A stretch of 21,598 bases of DNA from CAZAQB01 sp964487155. GTDB taxonomy: Bacteria; Pseudomonadota; Gammaproteobacteria; Nitrococcales; Nitrococcaceae. Where the stretch lies: the NCBI GenBank assembly GCA_964487155.1, contig CAZAQB010000051.1, forward strand, positions 1 to 21,598, given 5' to 3'. Positions 21,566 to 21,598 of the stretch are shown here, piece after piece. How positions within the stretch are numbered: the first letter of the stretch is position 1; each line of letters opens with the position of its first letter. The position numbers and the translations under genes are program-made. The notes under the pieces are model-generated. The model was not told where the DNA came from. It was given only the letters and a program-made list of their open reading frames with translations, and did not search any database.

Positions 21566-21598
21566 GCCGGATGCGGCGCTGCGCGCCTTATCCGGCCT
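21566..21598. repeat. REP unit truncated by the window end
   Basis: GCCGGATGCGGCGCTG ... CTTATCCGGCCT, the start of a further REP unit; it probably has an inverted partner beyond the window. Confidence 0.8.

Larger units (their letters stand above)
20770..21598. other. 829-bp gene-free repeat region
   Basis: After the porin terminator (20795-20824) there is no credible coding sequence to the end of the window. The stretch is a nest of repeats: outer 22-bp inverted repeat (20825-20846 / 21525-21546), inner CCACAGATG inverted repeat (20855-20880 / 21476-21498), a REP pair (21111-21205), hairpin copy 5 (21252-21300) and a truncated REP unit (21566-21598). Open frames here have the shadow composition of GC-rich non-coding DNA. 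Confidence 0.7.

Overview
The window is high-GC DNA from a Gram-negative bacterium, most likely a gammaproteobacterium (outer-membrane TonB receptor and porin, sigma-54 circuitry, REP-type repeats). I cannot fix the genus from sequence alone. Almost every gene belongs to one theme: periplasmic oxidation of alcohols by a PQQ (quinoprotein) alcohol dehydrogenase, with the cofactor, metal, regulatory and aldehyde-disposal functions around it.

Layout. Positions 194-2972 (minus strand) hold an OsmC-family protein and a TonB-dependent receptor that closely resembles the PQQ receptor PqqU (YncD). Positions 3494-5555 (minus) hold a DUF779 protein and an ExaC/AldB-type aldehyde dehydrogenase. A divergent control region (5556-6060) separates the latter from a tightly packed seven-gene plus-strand operon (6061-12346). 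That operon has an SsuABC/TauABC-like importer (binding protein, permease, ATPase), followed by the ABC set typical of quinoprotein alcohol dehydrogenase loci (ATPase, beta-propeller protein, binding protein, ABC-2 permease; compare PedA1A2BC of Pseudomonas putida and LutAEF of methylotrophs, both implicated in lanthanide use). Next come a stand-alone PqqD-like gene and an AcoR-type sigma-54 activator (both minus strand). Divergent from the activator is the dehydrogenase operon: ExaA/PedH-like dehydrogenase, cytochrome c550 PedF, and an MxaJ/XoxJ-like binding protein. A porin ends the coding part; 20770-21598 is repeats only.

Regulation is unusually readable. Sequences matching the sigma-54 consensus (GG and GC 12 bp apart) precede the dehydrogenase, the aldehyde dehydrogenase, the seven-gene operon and the porin. 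A 15-bp palindrome, GTGAC(A/G)-N3-(T/C)GTCAC, sits 71-76 bp from the -24 elements of the first three, with one copy shared by two divergent promoters. The local activator carries an intact GAFTGA motif and is the obvious candidate to bind it.

The dehydrogenase has Asp-Phe-Asp (D330/D332) where the calcium enzyme ExaA has Asp-Phe-Ser. This is the recognised signature of lanthanide dependence. Together with the PedA1A2BC/Lut-like transporter it suggests a lanthanide-linked alcohol oxidation module (inference).

The intergenic DNA is rich in palindromic repeats: a hairpin family with compensatory arm changes (five copies), E. coli-like REP sequences (five half-elements), CCACAGATGAACACGG-type inverted repeats, and a 722-bp composite bounded by a perfect 22-bp inverted repeat. 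No rRNA, tRNA, CRISPR array, transposase or phage gene was seen.
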